64,000 nt of DNA from Macrotrachela quadricornifera (GCA_022393335.1 JAJEKB010021753.1:409628-473627), one strand, 5' to 3'. Counted from the stretch's first letter, positions 35,701 through 48,919 are shown. A program made the numbers and translations. The notes: a model not told the origin generated them from the sequence alone.

Positions 35701-38671
35701 GGTATTACGTATTCGTTTTTATAAGTGAAGAGAGAGGATAATGACGGTATTTGTCTTTTAGATAACTATTTGACATAAAAATATTCACATCTATCTCAGT
35801 AAGTTGTATCAATATATATATCTCATTCGATTTTCTGTCTTTTGAATCTCTAGTATGCAACTCAATATCGTCTCATGTCATTATTTCTAAGCTTTTAGTC
35901 TTGAAAAATAATCGAAACAATAAGCTAATACATAATTTGGAAAGTGATATGATAAAATTTTCAAAAATCTAAATTCCAGACTCTTAGTCATACATTTACT
36001 AGATTCAAAATATTTTGATTCTATCAGTTTAAATTGTATTTGAAATTCATTTTGAGTATAATTTGAACTTTAACTTCAAGTTCGATTGAACAGTTATCAA
36101 AACTATGATCATTTTAATTAAGAGTGTGACAAATGAGACTCGAATAGAACTATGGTTATGAGAAATAGACAAAATGTTTGATATACTCAAGATTTATTGT
36201 TTTGTGTAGAATGCTGATGCTTTGAGTAAAAAACTAAATAATAAATTGAACTTTATTGTGTTTATTTATTGTCCACATATTGTAAACGAAAGAATTGCTG
36301 ATTTGAAGTTTTCAAAAACAGAAAAAATAAATTAATGAAATAAGCTTAACTCGAAACACTTCTATATTCGAACTAAATCTTATTTGTCAAATGACACAAC
36401 CAAGGAATTAATAAGACATGTCGAAAAAAACAAAATCAAATATATTTGTAGAACTTTCGATTTGATAATTCTAGATTAAAAATCTTTATTTTCTCACTTG
36501 ATTATTTTTTAATGTATTGGCGATAATCTTCATGTCTTCATCAGTTAATCCTCTCATTGATAAATCCAACGTCGAAGAATTAGCATTATCAGCAATAAAT
36601 TGCTCCACACTACGTTCAACATTTGTTTGATCATTGTTCGATTCATCTTCTTGTTCTTCTTCTTCGTCTTCTTCTTCTTCTTTCTCTACGATATCTTCGT
36701 TTTCTCCTTGTTCTTGTTCTATAATATAAATATATTTGAGAAAATTGTGATGTAAGAGACAGTTAGAGTTAAGGAAGGGAGTCTATTTCTCCATTAAATA
36801 CAGAACAGATTATAATTAACTATAGGATGCTTCTTTACCGTTTACACATCTCAAACACATACATATGCAAGTTAATCACACACAGCACTGAGTGAGGATG
36901 AGGGAGTATATGAATGATAAAGAAATCTCTTCTCTTTTCAAAATCAAACATTTGATGCTTTCAAAGGATTCGTATGATCTCTCAAAAATTCAGACTTCAA
37001 TGACATTCGTTAAGGTCGTGTCTATTTGCAGGATTCGATCTACAGTCGCGATGTCAATGTTACAATTGTTTAAGAGATAAATTTACTATGTAGAAACTAA
37101 ATTCAATGTGTAAGAAACTTAAAAATTATTGAGATGTTGACATGCAAAAAAAATGAATGTTAAAAGCGAAATGTTTAAACGATATATTCTTTGATTGCTA
37201 TTGCGAGCCGACAAAGACTGGTTTAGTTTAATTTCTATCTAATTTGTAATAATTCAAGTTATTAATATGTGTTTATTTTCGTGCAATGTTTATGTTTAAT
37301 CAAAAACTATTACTTACTATTTTGAATATCCTTGAGAATAGCATCAAGTTGAACCAGTCTGTTGATCTTAATAGTACCAAAATTGAAAAACCAAATGAGA
37401 AATACGAATTTAGCAAGCCAGTAAATGCGTAAAGAATTGCATACACCATATGTCAAATATTCAATGCAGCCGAGCACTGAATAAACAATCCAATATATTA
37501 ACAATGGTTTAGTGTCATACGGTTCTGTTGATTTGACAGCTGTTATTCTAAAAGATATAATAGTTAACTTCAAATTTTGAAGACAACTCATATTGAAATT
37601 CTTTTGCTAATTTCAGTAAAAACGACATCACACCAACATATTGCAAGTATTCATTTTCTATATGAACTGATTTAATAATGATAGAATTTGTAGTATTAAT
37701 GAAAAGGAAGAATTATATAACTTGTAACTTTTTACTGACCTATTACATGATAACCTATGATTTTATATTGTTTCTATTCAAGTATATCTTCAGACCTTTT
37801 ATCAAAATGTCTTAGATTTTTAGAGATAGTTGAAATCGTATGGTAAGTTAGTAATTTTTCAAAAGTTTGATGCAATTTTGAATTTTAGCTTAAGACTAAT
37901 GAGTAAACTTGAAATTTCACTTAACATTGAGATTCCGCCAATGAACTGTAAATTCTCAATATATGTATAATAAATTTGTTCCAGTAAGCCATACAAGAAT
38001 CTATTATCATTAAATGAATATTATAATCATTCTTTTTCATTGACTAAATCCGAATTAATACATTTGAGTTGAACGGATTTTATGTTTCTTTCAAATGATT
38101 TAACGTTCGAAATATATGATTTCTTTTATATATCAAATGATCATTGGTCATTGACTCGATTTTTGAAATATTTGATGAAAGACTCTTTTAAACATACTAA
38201 AAGTTTCTATATATTGAAAGCAAATATCAATTCTTCGACAGATCTGCTGAATCTGCATGGATTTGAGAACTTTTTTAGTGTTTATACTAACATTTTTTCT
38301 TGTCTTACAGTAAATTATCAATAGAAAAGAAGAGTTTAACTCGTAGTTATACAAACAGTTTGTTCATAAAAATGAACTTACGAAGCCAAGACAGGTGAGA
38401 AAGCTGTAGAAACATTACAGACGAAATCATTACCCCAACCAAATATTAAATAGAGAACAAAGATGGGAATTAAACCTAAGCAAATAAAATAATGATATTT
38501 TTCAAAAAGATATTATAATAATAATAATATACCAAGTATGACAACATATGTTTTAGATCCCAAATCCAACTTTTTAATAAGATCCCAAAATGGATTAGTT
38601 CGATCGCTTTTTAAAAATAAATTGGATACATCTTTATGTTGTAAAATATCATCCAGATTTACAGTACTCAT

Positions 38672-41148
38672 TTATTCAAGTATCGTTTAAAATCTTAAAC
38701 AATAAAAGAAATCTAAAAATAAAGATGAATAACACAACAATAACAAAAATTTAGAGATAGGTTAGACTGTAAAATGGAAATTTTGTTCACGTATATAATT
38801 GGAAATAATATTATCCCAACAGAGAGGTGAGCACTGCTATAATTTCAAATAGGATAAATAATGAATTTTATATCAATGAAGAACATGTAAAAAATGGGAT
38901 ATATTAGTACTAAGTAATAAGGGCTATAAATTACATTGAAACTTCAATGTTTTATTACCAAGAAGTATGAGAAAAACTCTTCAGAAGATATGATTTAAGC
39001 AGATAAACAGAAATACACACTTAGCATGATTTTGTTTTATATTATGAATAAAAATTGTAGCAAAATGAACCTGATTCTTTTGATAAGAATTTTTGAGTTC
39101 AAAGCAAAGTGTTCATCATTCATTCAGCAAGATAAATTTTACTATGTAACGTTTAAAAATCTTTTCTTTGTTCACATAATAGAAACAAATTTGAATTAAT
39201 TTTACAAATAGAATCGACATATTAAACCTACGTCCCACTACATATTGTTTAAGAAAAGAGATCACAACTTGAGAAAAAAAAGAAAAGAATGATCATGACC
39301 AGACAACTAGGTCACGCCGGTCTCTAGTCTATTCTGGTAGCCAGAATAAAAAAGATAATCATTTATAGATACTTTCCGAGAATTTCAATAGAAAAAAATA
39401 AGAATTCTGATGACCAAGTATGTTGATACATGGTACCATTTTCGATAAAGTTCTTAGTTTCATTGGTAAAAGACTTTCAGTATGTAGAAGATGATGATGT
39501 TAAATTTTAGTTTGACGGATACGCATCAGCCATCGCTTCTCATCCCAGTCATATTACATATGGGTCATGCTCTTTCCTCTCTTTGTAGCTATATATACTC
39601 ATGCCTGTACATTGTTTTATCAGTCAATAGACTCGCGGATGTCGTTGCTCATCATATATAGTATGCATGACTTACTGTACTTTTAAAATAAAAGTCGTAA
39701 TCATTAGAATCAGCCATAAATGTAAAATTATTTGCAAATAGAAATATGATGTAGGAATGAATCTGAAGATTGCATTTTTGGGTAAAGAATAGACCTTTAT
39801 GGTTCATACTTCATCTAAAAAAAAAGATGTTTAAATTAGAAAATTTCTAAATCAAAATTTACGAATGGAGATTGATTTGTGATAATTAATTTGGAGTAAA
39901 TGATAACCTACCGGGACAGTATATAAATTCAGTTATGCAAGAGAAAAAAGTAACGTAAATGTGACCCTAATGTCATATATCGTTATGCGTCAAAAATGAC
40001 CTTAAACAGCGTCGTTACAGACGATCGGAACGATCGATGTGGTTGTTTTATATATGAATACCTGTTAAACACATGTTAATCGCTTGTAAAAAGTTATACT
40101 AAATGCGATGAAAAAGGTTAAATCTTCTAACTCTTTTTATTTTGATTATTTAATAATTTATTCTATACTCTATTTTATGTCTTCTCTCATTCTCTATATT
40201 GGTTTTATTTCTAGAGCAAAAGATGTCTCTTGCTCACAACATAATTTGATGAAATATGTTACCTTTTCTCTTCCGTCTCCCTCATTATCATCATTTTACG
40301 CTTATTCTTCTGTTTTCTCCTTCTTATCTTATTTGATCTTGCATTATCAACTTTAATATATAGAAAAAATAAAGTTCAAGGTTAAAAACAAATTTATCGT
40401 ATGGTAATTAGAAACTATTGTGTGTGTACAAATAGTTAGAAATACATAAAGACACCTACCAGATTTTTCGTACTCTTCCATATACCCATTAATAGTAAAC
40501 GATGCATTTGAAAATTTCTCAAAAATTAAAATAATGGTCTCAATTATTAATTTAGTATAGGGAATATAAGACAAAATGATAGTGATTTATTTGTTGACGA
40601 AAAAAAGCTATGTATGTTACCTTTTTGTATTTCGATAGAAACAGAAAAAAATATGATGAAATGGTGATGTCTAAATATTTCTTTTTATTATCGATGTGTC
40701 TGTATGTATTTATGTATATACGTATGATTTGATGCATGTATACACATATGTATAATATGTGTATATGTATTTTTTTGTCATATTTATTGTATATACATAT
40801 ATAATTATGCATATTTATATGTATGCATGAATGTGCGTATGTCTGTGCGTGTACATGTGTTAGCTGTACTCCATATGAATATAATATGTTGTTAACATGT
40901 ATTCATACAAAATACAAAGCATATTTTAGAATAAAAAAAAATTTCTTATTTCAGAACATTAGTGTTCTGTGTTTCAACAACATGTCATATTGACATGAGT
41001 ATGTATATGTATATACATATTGAATATAATACTTTATAAATAAAACTCTTTCAAATGAATTCTTAAGAGAGACCCCATTAGGTGATCGAACATGGCGCCC
41101 TAGGATCATTGTATGAAAAAAAATAACATGTACTTTTTTTTAAATACG
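38672..41148. other. Upstream region of REEP-LRR copy B
   Basis: Non-coding counterpart of 20254-22640, with the same alternating TATG/CATA tract near 40680-40870. No gene found. Confidence 0.5.
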
Positions 41149-42362
41149 AATCGATACCTCATAGAAAACCAAGATTATGAAAACAATTATTAATTTCTAG
41201 GATTTAATTTGACAGAGTTCCATGCATTGAAACACAAGAAGGGTCTAGAAGACGAGGAAAAATCACGAAAAAGTATTAGTTGTATTATTTCGCTTATATC
41301 TCCATCATTTTTTGTTCGTTCAAGTTGGATAACATCTCATTCGAAAGAGCATCGAAAACGAAACAGAAATACCGGTTACAGAATCCTAAAATTTGAGTGT
41401 TCATATCATAAAAAAATTTTTTTCAAAAAAACTCTGTATCTTTGAAACTAAGTTTTTTTCATTGTAAATCTTTTTTCAATATGGTAATCATCGAAAGAGA
41501 AGTCAAACACAGTGCAAATTGTAGAGAAGTTCGTGCTCTACAAACACCTTGCAAAGGTTTTGAGAACAAAGTTCAAGAAAAGACTCGAAAATGTGAGCAA
41601 CTACTAATATTTGACACAAATTTGCACCTTTTTGGGCTCGTCTTTCGCCAATGTCGATTAGAAAAATAATGATTTGACCAACACTAATATCATATTTCAT
41701 TAAAAAAAATCCTCCTACTCTCTCTCTCTCAGGGTTCAGTTAGCGGTTGAGGGAGAGTAGGAGGATTTTTTTGTAATGAATAATGAAAAGCTACGGAACT
41801 ATTTGAGGTACACATAGTTTGAATTATTTTATTGTGCCGATTCAGTATATGATATTAATGTTGACCAAATCATTATTTTTCTAACCGAATTTTGCGAAAT
41901 ACGAGACTAAAAAGGCACAAATTGATGTCAAAGATTAGTAGTTTCTCACATTTTCGAGTATTTTCTGAAACTTCTTTTCTCAAAACCTTTACAAGGTGTT
42001 TGTAGAGTACGAACTATTCTACAAGTTTCACCGTGTTTGACTTCTATTCCGATGATTACCATATTGAAAAAAGATTTACAATGAAAAACATTTGGTTTCA
42101 AAAATACAGGACTTTTTGAAAAAAAAAATTTTTATGATATGAAGACTCAATTTTAAGGATTCTGTAACTGGCCTTTTGTTCAGCTTTTGACGCTCTTTCG
42201 AATAAGATGTTGTCCAACTTGACCAAACAAAAAATGACGGAGATATAAGCGAAATAATACAACTAATACTTTTTCGTGTTTCAATGCTTGGAACTCTGTC
42301 AAATTAAATCCTAGAAATTAATAATTTTTTTCATAATCTTAGTTTTCTATGAGGCATCGATT
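41149..42362. repeat. Palindrome of about 1.2 kb with hairpin centre
   Basis: The left arm is 41149-41696 and the right arm 41846-42362. Both carry TCATAGAAAACTAAGATTATG at the outside and AATGATTTGACCAAC at the inside, inverted. The arms differ by scattered substitutions and small indels. A 150-bp spacer holds a second, nearly perfect hairpin. Short open frames on both strands (for example 41442-41669) are mirror images of each other and not genes. It resembles a large foldback transposon or an inverted duplication. Confidence 0.85.
41709..41766. repeat. Perfect 14-bp-stem hairpin at the palindrome centre
   Basis: ATCCTCCTACTCTC pairs exactly with GAGAGTAGGAGGAT across a CTCTCT-containing 30-base loop. 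The copy A version has imperfect pairing (TCTCCTACTCTC against GAGAGTAGAAGGA). Confidence 0.85.
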
Positions 42363-44474
42363 GATATTAAAAAAACTGGAACTGCACGAATACGACTACA
42401 GTTGTAGTCTGGAAACTCTATTACTCCTAAAAATTTAGGATTTGAGAATTTATCCTTCAAGTAGTGTCATATACTATCAAAAAGACGTCTTCTGTGTGTT
42501 GATGTTTCTTTTTATGTGCCTGTATCCAGCAACATCGTCGAGTCTACCTCAGACGAACATCTTGTATGCAAGTTCCAGTATCTTTTTTCTTAAGATCTTT
42601 GTTTGGATACGAGGTACAGGAAAATGAGTAGATCTTGAAAATTCCTGCATAAGATAATGTCATTATCTTAGTTCAAGATATTTATCTTTAGATTTTGGAC
42701 ACAGACAAATTTCAAGCAAGGATCGTAAATTCTGTTCTCCAGACCTTGATTTGACAAAGTTTTTAAAACTTATTTTGCCACTTTTTGGAACCAGATTATG
42801 AAGAATTAATCAGAAAATCAAAAATATGCTCAGTACGACCATGATTTTGAAAGTCTATTAGAATGACTGTTGGTCACACTTTGGTCATTTTCGTTTGTAG
42901 CAAATAACTAACATCAGATAGGTTGTATGAAGCAAACCAAACACGCTAACCAAAGAAATGTGTTTCACTTCATATAAAAAAATAGACCAATCAAAACTCT
43001 GCCCATACTTTGCCAAAATTTTTTCTCGTCTATTTTTCTTGTAATAACAGTAAATCGGTCGTAGGAAGTGAATCAAATGCGCTCGTCAAAACCTTGTAAG
43101 TTTTTGCAGGCTACTTCAAGATGGTACTTGGAGAATTTTAAGGACTATTCAAGGATGATACTTGAAGCGTTTTCAAGACTATCTTAGGTTGATACTGGAT
43201 AATTCGTAAGAGACAGTTCACGACAATATTAAACATTGGTGAATAGGACCATACTCTTAAAAGTTTTAACCTCTATAATTTTTTTCAGTGGAAAGGAAAG
43301 AGTATCATCGAAAAACTCTAAATATAAATTTTTAGCACATTCTAGCTTACCCTTGAAACGTTATGAAGCAAACAACGAATGAGAGTCCACCATGTCTTTC
43401 GAAAAAAAATTTTGTTATATTAAACTGAGCTAGTCAGTATTTGGACATTTTCTCCGTCTTAACTCATTACAATCTTTTCGAATCATAGCGCATTTGAAAG
43501 AGGAAATTTTGCTCTACAAAACTATATTATGAAGATCTATTAAATCTTCATTATGAAGTAATCTTAGACACAAAATTAGACCAGCCATACGAGGTTTTCA
43601 CGTTTTTTTCTTGGTTTTCTTTTGAGTGCAAGACTACATATCTCTACTAATGTCAACTACCTCAAATTCTTTTAATACTTTTAGATAGAGCAAATAAAGG
43701 GTTATTCAAAGAGGTCCTCAGGAATTTCATAATATCAAATGATAGTCATTAGGAAACTCCTTCTTCTGATGGCAACATATCTTTAAAAAAAGATGGCTTG
43801 GGTTATTCAAGTTCTTTGAACAAAGGCCACGACTACATAATTTTTATGAATGAGTCTATATTAGCCGCGACGGTGTACAGAAAACTTGCTTAATTTAAGA
43901 TACATTGTACAGGGAAAAGTTGTATGAATATTGGCGAAAGCCCCTTTGCAAAATAGTGAATTCTTGACTTTCTATAGGCATTTTATGAAAAGCCCTGAAA
44001 ATGACTATTTCGATCGATGGGGTCTTGTTTTAGGTGCCAGTTTCAGGTTTCGCTTCTAGAAACCCGGAACTCATACCGAATTCTGAGTTCCTAGCAACAA
44101 AAATCTATTAGACAATTCATTTCTGTGTGTTTTTGAACACACTAGAGTCTTTGGACATATTTTTGCCTTCATGTTGAGGCAAGTCACTATGTGTTCTTAG
44201 GTTCCTAAGAAGTAAGAACCTTGCCTAAAGTTATGTTTTTCGCGATTTTTAATAGGCTTTCTCATTTTTAGGAACTCGGTGCTGGTTTCTGTTCATAATA
44301 ATTCGAGAACTCGTAGTCACTTGCTTTAAACCGAAAGAAGCAATATGTGTAAAGATTTCAGCGTGTTGCAAAACATGCAGACATGAATTGCCAAGTGATT
44401 TTTAAGGAACGGAACCCAAAACTGACACCCTCAGTTAGCGGATTTATCCCACTGTAGCTTGTTGTATTCACTAA
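42363..44474. other. Non-coding stretch with a short degenerate tandem repeat
   Basis: No gene recognised in 2.1 kb. At 43105-43210 a unit of about 39 bp (TACTTCAAGATGGTACTTGGA and relatives) is repeated about three times with strong divergence. Confidence 0.45.
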
Positions 44475-45831
44475 CAGAAGAACCTCATCAACTGATATAA
44501 TCCATTTAAACTCATATTTTGCTCATAGGTAGGGTTCATAGTGTAGATAAAAACCCTAAAAGAATTCATCCCATTGATGCTTTTTTGCAGAGAAACAAGC
44601 GCAGCAAGTTTCTATGAAAATAACATTATTGTATTTTTTATTTAAATTTTTTTTTTGACATCTCAATAGAAGAATGCTTTCGCGAGCTTTTCTAAATGGT
44701 CTTACGTATGATTGCTTTCCCATCTTGTTCTTTCTATTATTATTGTGACATCATTGTATACGTATTCCATTTATATTCGCTTTGTAAGAATTATATATAT
44801 TTTCGTTTTCGTATTCTTTGGTAAGTTCTTTTCACTTTGCTATGGTCTAGTAAATTATTTCCCCTTCTGTATTCTGACATATGTCACGGTTGACTTGGGA
44901 ATTTAATTGAGTTTGGAATGCGCGAAAAAAAAAAGAGAAACGAAAACTAAACATAAACAAAGATTTGAAAATAAAAAAAGACAGAAAATAAAAATAAAAT
45001 CGTTTTCTTCATCAATAAATCTATGCGATTCGAATTGAATATTACTAGAATATTATAAATGGATTTTTTTAAGAGCATTATGATATTCGTTCTATTTTCT
45101 TTTTACGAAAGAATATTTTCATTTTCGTTGTATTTGTAAGGTTATACATAAATGATTTTTATAAAGATTGTATTTGATTGATATTAAAAAATGAACAATT
45201 CATGAAAGTTTGCATTTTAAAATATTTTTATGTATGAAATCTATGTGTCACCATCATTTCTCTATTTTCTACTTTCTTAGTAGAGGTTCGTTTCTACGAA
45301 ACGAATATTCCGTGCTAGTGCTATGATTATTTCTTTCATTAACTTATTTCATTTGTTATTTCATATTTGACTTATTAAATTTTGTGGAAATATTTATTTC
45401 AGTAAACAATTTTATTCGCTGCCTTTTTTCAACCCTGCTCGAAATTATTCCGTCTAAACTGTTGAAAATTCATTATGATCTCAAGAAGCATTAAAAAAAG
45501 ATGTTCGTCAAACTCAATTGCTGTATTTCTCTTCCCAAGCTATGTCGCCATTTTCATCATCTCGCTGCTCGAGAGTCAATAACAACAGTATTTCACATAA
45601 CCTCTATTTTCTAAAAAATTGGTGAGGGGTAACTTATAATTCATTCACATAATTTACACATCGTAAACATCTATTCTATGCATATAAACATATATTTCTA
45701 TACATTAAAAAATTTGATAGCAGTCTAACCTACACCTTAAATTAAAAACTCCACCAAATTAGTTTTTAAAAAGAGAAATAGAAAGAGAACAAAAATATTT
45801 CATTAAATCAATATCTCAATGTCCCGTAATC

Positions 45832-46126
45832 GAGGGCGTACCGGGACTTATTTTTTTGGGGTTTATTTCTTCCGCGGGGTTTATTGGGATTTATTTATTC
45901 ACTAAGGATTTATTGAGACTGTGGCTATATTAGTATTTCAGTGCACCCTCACTATTGTCGTCCATTCTCCGCACTCGCCCTCACCCACACTTAGTTTCTG
46001 CCCTCACCCTCACTTAGTTTTCGCTCTCACCTTCAATAAGAGTTATGTGGAATTTATTTTAAGATGTATGGGGATTTATTAAAAAATCCGAATAAAACCC
46101 AAAAAAATGGATCCCGGTACCTACTG
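45832..46126. mobile_element. hAT-type MITE with perfect 8-bp target duplication
   Basis: CCGTAATC stands at 45824-45831 and again at 46127-46134. The ends GAGGGCGTACCGGGA and, on the other strand, CAGTAGGTACCGGGA are near-inverted. Both continue into ATTTTTTTGGG. The target ATGTCCCG is itself the minisatellite word, so the MITE landed in the first repeat unit. Confidence 0.85.
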
Positions 46127-46184
46127 CCGTAATCAAATAAAATAGCTAACGAAAATCTTCTTCTAAATACAGAACGAAACAAAT

Positions 46185-46670
46185 TTCAATGTCCCGCATG
46201 TCCCGACTAGAAAAAAAAATATATAAAAAAAAATTAATTTTACTTTCTCTCTAATGCAGTTTTCATTGTCCCGCATGTCCCGACTAGAAAAATAACCATA
46301 ATAAAGAAAAAGAAAATCTGTTTTTTCTCTCATAGAAATTTCAATGTCACGCATGTCCCGACTAGAAAAATATCTATAATAAGAAAAAAGAAACTCTATT
46401 TTCTCTCTCGTAGAAATTTCAACGTCACGCATGTTCCGACTAAAAAAAATCTGTATAAAAAAAATAAATTCTACTCTTTCTCTAACACAAATTTCAATGT
46501 CTCACATGTCATGACCACAAAAAAAATCTATAATAAAAAAAAGAAAATCTATTTTTTCTCTAATAGAAATTTCATTGTCCCGCATGTCCCGACTAGAAAA
46601 ATATGTATAAAAAAAATGAATTCTACTTTCTGTCTAATACAAATTTTTATGTCCCATATATCCCATTGAT
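46185..46670. repeat. Minisatellite of 74-78 bp, seven units plus one split unit
   Basis: The word ATTTCAATGTCCCGCATGTC recurs with GTCCCGC-equivalent positions at 46191, 46268, 46346, 46424, 46499, 46577 and 46651. An eighth, upstream unit near 45820 is interrupted by the MITE. The minus-strand open frame at 46163-46432 is the repeat read through. Confidence 0.85.
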
Positions 46671-47229
46671 CAAGAAAATAACTGTGTAAGCAAACAAATT
46701 TAAATAACGAACATATTATTTTTTCCTTATATTCAATATAAACATCTCTTTAAGCCAATAATAAATTCTAAATCATTCATATTTTTAGTTTGTCTTCCAT
46801 GAAAAAGTATAACATATCTATTTTATTTAAGCTAATTAATTATACATTCACCAATTCCATTTTTTGCTCTATAAAATAAAACCATAGATATAGATATTAT
46901 TTTCATATTTCTATCAATTCCAATCTCAACTAAATTCTCTAACCAACTGCGACATATGTATCCGTTGCTTGAAATAGCAAACATTTCATACAAGTGATAG
47001 AATAATATTTCTTTTTGACTAACAACTAATATACAAAGGATTGATCCTCACAACATATTAAAAGTATTATCTATTCTAACATCGAATAAAGTATCCCGTA
47101 ATTCATCCTATTCGATCAATCACAATGAAGAGCATGTCGCATACAATTTATATAAAATTTTGGAGTCCATTCTGGAAGTACTTCTCATACATTTCAAAAC
47201 AGAAAATACGTTGGATCATAATGATGAAC

Positions 47230-48612
47230 TAGATGATGAAGATGTAGAGGATTTCTTACCATTAACATTCACAGGCAAGCATCTTGATCCTATCAAAGAT
47301 ACTGATTATGAATTGATTGATGAATATTATTAATTTACAAAATCATTTCTCACTCGATTACATGAAACGTGTGGTTGGTAAACGAAAAAGAAAATGGCAA
47401 ACTGTAAAACATCGATTTCAGTGTGTACAAAATCCATAATGCATTACTCGCTTTCCTAAGTATATATAGAAGCAGGTGGTACAAAGAAACAAATAATGGA
47501 TGATGTCGATATCCATGTTTATGATCAATTCGAACATATTCGACACAATTTTTATCGGTTGATGATATTGACTTACGAAAATGAGGTCTTAAAAAGGCTT
47601 ATAGAATTTTAAATATTGACATGCAACATGTAGTCGAAGAATAGCGAAATTGGTCACAAAAAAAGGTTGTTAAAAAGTAGAAAGAAATTAATCAACCGGC
47701 GCAACTTTATGCTTTGGAAACAAATAAAATTATATAAAAAGATGCAGTCCAAATCAAGTATTGAACACAGATCAAATAAATATTGACTCGGAGCCTCATG
47801 GTAATATAGCATTAGCCAAAAGTGAGGGAAAATCTACTTGGATTCTGTTCGATCACTTATGGCTGCAACTCATACCCATACTATACAACCAATAATAATA
47901 ATGAATAGATCTGTTCTTAATTCATTATATATGTGTTTAAAAGAGCTATTAGGACTTATTAATGATAATATGAAAAAGAACTTGTTCCATGCGAAAAACA
48001 TTGTACTTCCTTGTTCTAACAGCGGTAAATCAATATCGTCACTAATCACTTATTAGACTAATCAATATTTATTTCCAAATCTATGGTCTAAAATGTTGCT
48101 ACTTGTCGGTAGTTTACCTCATCAAGCTCATCCAAAGATTATGAAGGCTTAAAACATTTTGAATATAGAGCAAGTTCAACAAAAGCTACCTCAATAATGC
48201 AATCTCTTCATGTGTATTATAACTGTTAACACAAGAAAATTGTACGTCGTATATATGATCATGCACGACTAGATTAAATAAATATTAATTCATCCTAACG
48301 TAATATACTGATCAAATTACGATCATTAGTTTATTCACGAGTATGTTCAAAAACTTTTCGACCGATGATAAAATATGCTTGGTTCAGAAGCAGGTTTTTA
48401 AAACATCGCCCAAGTCTATTTCAGAATGCAAAAGACATCTGTTTTACATTTCAAACAGATGAATGGTATGAAAAACGTTGTCTTAATGGAGCAATGACCC
48501 GGTATATTTGGTGTCAACAAGAACTGTGCTTCACTCATTTTTTTAAAACTATCGTTACCACTAGAATGATTAGCCATTTTCTTAATTGTTTATTTTGTTT
48601 TCGTTGGCTATA
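47230..48612 (+). pseudogene. Degraded DDE transposase of the long-TIR element
   Basis: Fragments in shifting frames include FTGKHLDPIKDTDYELIDEY (near 47268), KYIEAGGTKKQIMDDVDIH (near 47460), VLNTDQINIDSE (near 47760), MAATHTHTIQPIIIMNRSVL (47862), KKNLFHAKNIVLPCSNSGKS (47970) and a Cys-rich tail around 48460-48545 (RYIWCQQELCFTHFF). The LNTDQ segment is a plausible first catalytic Asp, and the THTHTIQP and LPCSNSGK blocks resemble pogo-like DDE transposases that I recall from invertebrates. Several stops and frameshifts make it inactive. Confidence 0.6.
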
Positions 48613-48919
48613 ATATGTATCAGTTTTTTTCTCATGAAATAGAGAAACTAGCCAATAATCTTCTGCTTTTCTGCAATAAGTAACTATATGCAAGACCCGT
48701 TAAAAAAAGCTCGTGAAAACATTCTTTTATTGAGATGTCAAAAAAAAATTAAATAGAAAATATAGCAATGTTATTTTCAGAAAAACCTGCTACGCTTGTT
48801 TCTCTGCAAAAAAGTATCAATGGGATGAATTCTTATAGGGTTTTTATCTACACTATGAATCCTATCTATGAACAAAATATGAGCTCAAACGAAGTGTATC
48901 AGTTGATGAGGTTTCTTCG

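Larger units (their letters stand above)
32749..38671 (-). pseudogene. REEP-LRR fusion gene, copy B, with one premature stop
   Basis: Exons correspond one to one with copy A: 38671-38382, 37547-37318, 36718-36498, eighteen 84-bp LRR exons from 35366 down to 32905, and 32853-32749. All splice sites are kept. Exon 1 is 3 bp longer because a TTA run gained a unit, and this puts TAA (38513-38515) at codon 53, inside the first hydrophobic segment (VVILGILLLL then stop). The Glu-rich linker is 7 codons shorter than in A. The last exon stops 4 codons earlier (EVEL then TGA at 32749). Everything else is open. It may be a very young pseudogene, a null allele, a sequencing error in a microsatellite, or a gene using a downstream start that would lose the first hairpin. 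Confidence 0.8.
32124..41834 (+). repeat. Segmental duplication, copy B
   Basis: Direct partner of 11326-23336. It lacks the 2.8-kb insertion of copy A but has its own MITE at 35406-35700, about 140 extra bp at 36290-36430 and about 60 extra bp at 40545-40610. The left edge touches the hAT end, and the right edge lies inside the palindrome at 41149-42362. Confidence 0.9.
44475..48919. mobile_element. 4.4-kb DNA transposon with inverted repeats of about 230 bp and a dead transposase
   Basis: The arms 44475-44708 and 48691-48919 are inverted copies. Shared words include AACCTCATCAACTGATA, AATTCATCCCATTGAT, TTTTTTGCAGAGAAACAAGC and TTTTTGACATCTCAATA. Between them lie a 295-bp MITE, a 75-bp minisatellite and a degraded transposase on the plus strand. 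The outer target duplication was not resolved. The superfamily is uncertain; the transposase has a pogo/Tc1-like look. Confidence 0.7.

Noticed and set aside
46163..46432. 89-codon minus-strand frame with repeated RDMRD motif
   Set aside because: Read-through of the 74-78-bp minisatellite.
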